Origin: an uncultured Eubacteriales bacterium
GTDB taxonomy: Bacteria > Bacillota > Clostridia > Oscillospirales > CAG-272
Length of the DNA: 5,711 nt
Reading direction: 5' to 3'
Assembly: GCA_934417455.1 (NCBI GenBank)
Contig: CAKRWK010000085.1
Span: 1-5,711 of the forward strand
Part shown: one piece after another, positions 4,940 to 5,711 of the stretch
How positions within the stretch are numbered: the stretch's first letter is position 1
Layout: the number at the start of each line of letters is the position of its first letter
The notes under the pieces: model-generated
What the model was told of the DNA's origin: nothing
What the model saw: only the letters and a program-made list of their open reading frames with translations
Database searches by the model: none
Position numbers and translations under genes: made by a program

Positions 4940-5711
4940 TCAGACGTTTTTCCGATAAACAAAAAGACGGAAATGAAACGGTGTTGTCACCTCAGTAAGT
5001 GCGGCAACGCGCGCACATCCTTCGGCCGATGTGCGGTAAGCGTACGGCGTCATGCCGAAAAGGTTTTCGATAACGTCGTGTCCCCGAAGGGTTACGTCCC
5101 GCCGGATTTCCTCTGAAGAGAGGAGAGAGAAACCGGGCAAACGCGAATCGGCGACCGTATTATAGTATGGCGTTTCGTACAGCACTTTTTTCAGTCCGAA
5201 AAGATGTTCCCTCTCCGGGATGGCCATGAGAAAGACGCCGCCCGGCTTCAGTACGCGCAGAATTTCTTCCGTCGCGAGCGGCGCGAACATATTGACCGCC
5301 ACGTCGACGCTCTCCGTCCGCACAGGCATGTGATAGGCCCCTGCCACAAACAGCCGCAGCCGACGGTTACGCCCCGCGGCATAGCGCACGGCTTCCTTCG
5401 ATATATCGAACGCGTATACGTCTGCCGCGCGGCCGGCACCGGACAGCACGCGCTCCATGCGGTCGGTATAGAAGCACTCCCCCGCCCCGCCATCGAGCAA
5501 AACACCGCTCTCGGGCACATAGCGGAGAACCTCTCGGCAGACCGCGTCCGAAAGCATGTCATAATACCCGCCGCCCAAAAATGCCCGACGGCAAAGCACC
5601 ATACGGCGGTTGTCGCCGTGCGTGCCGCCGTGCCCCGACAGAAGCAGGTTGATGTATCCCTCTCTCGCGCGGTCAAACGAGTGCCCAGCCGGGCATACCG
5701 CCCGGCGGTCT
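4940..5711 (-). CDS. rlmA: 23S rRNA (guanine-N1) methyltransferase RlmA, 5' end cut off
   Basis: A SAM-dependent methyltransferase that modifies N1 of a guanine in 23S rRNA helix 35 (G745 for the E. coli type, G748 for the type found in many Gram-positive bacteria). 256 codons are visible; E. coli RlmA has 269, so only about 10-20 N-terminal residues are missing. The visible part opens with the second half of the zinc ribbon, VCPAGHSFDRAREGYINLLL, with Cys6 and His10 as probable zinc ligands. The first Cys pair lies outside. The SAM-binding motif LLDGGAGECFYT is at about 71-82, FDIS at 101-104, MFAPLATEE near 141-149, LKPGG near 154-158 and MTPYAY near 220-225. An ATG at 5602 is an internal Met, not the start. 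No clear terminator separates it from the met promoter 46 bp downstream. Which guanine is methylated cannot be told. Confidence 0.93.
   Translation of the reverse strand, partial: DRRAVCPAGHSFDRAREGYINLLLSGHGGTHGDNRRMVLCRRAFLGGGYYDMLSDAVCREVLRYVPESGVLLDGGAGECFYTDRMERVLSGAGRAADVYAFDISKEAVRYAAGRNRRLRLFVAGAYHMPVRTESVDVAVNMFAPLATEEILRVLKPGGVFLMAIPEREHLFGLKKVLYETPYYNTVADSRLPGFSLLSSEEIRRDVTLRGHDVIENLFGMTPYAYRTSAEGCARVAALTEVTTPFHFRLFVYRKNV

Noticed and set aside
4940..5602. rlmA starting at ATG 5602
   Set aside because: The frame remains open upstream to the window edge and encodes the conserved zinc-ribbon and EGYINLLL segment, so 5602 is an internal methionine.

Overview
The window comes from an anaerobic bacterium, most likely a moderate-GC Bacillota (Clostridia or Negativicutes). 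The clues are an oxygen-sensitive class III ribonucleotide reductase with a radical-SAM activase, strong purine-rich ribosome binding sites, consensus sigma-70-type promoters, a lipoprotein-type solute-binding protein and NrdR-type operators. The lineage is an inference; no rRNA or other marker is present. Every gene lies on the minus strand, so the text reads from high to low coordinates.

Region 1 (5711-4940): most of rlmA, a 23S rRNA guanine-N1 methyltransferase, cut at its 5' end by the window edge. Region 2 (4893-4640): a consensus promoter and a leader that looks like a complete ribosome-mediated attenuator. It has a 32-codon leader ORF with ten internal Met codons, mutually exclusive RNA segments 1:2, 2:3 and 3:4, and a strong intrinsic terminator before metQ. 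Region 3 (4639-2035): a methionine ABC importer in the order metQ-metN-metI, with 17-bp gaps. MetQ has its two halves in swapped order compared with normal MetQ and appears to be circularly permuted. Region 4 (1955-1676): a 77-aa uncharacterised protein followed by an intrinsic terminator that probably ends the met transcript too. Region 5 (1668-1): nrdG (anaerobic RNR activase) and then the start of nrdD (anaerobic RNR). Between them lie a consensus promoter and two NrdR boxes 31 bp apart.

How it fits together: methionine shortage should stall ribosomes on the leader Met codons, free segment 2, form the 2:3 antiterminator and let polymerase continue into metQNI. With enough methionine the ribosome reaches the stop codon, covers segment 2, and the terminator forms. 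No T-box or S-box hallmark was seen, so this would be a trp/his-style attenuator working on methionine uptake. The two strongest observations are this Met attenuator and the permuted MetQ. Both are directly visible in the sequence, but their function and novelty need testing.
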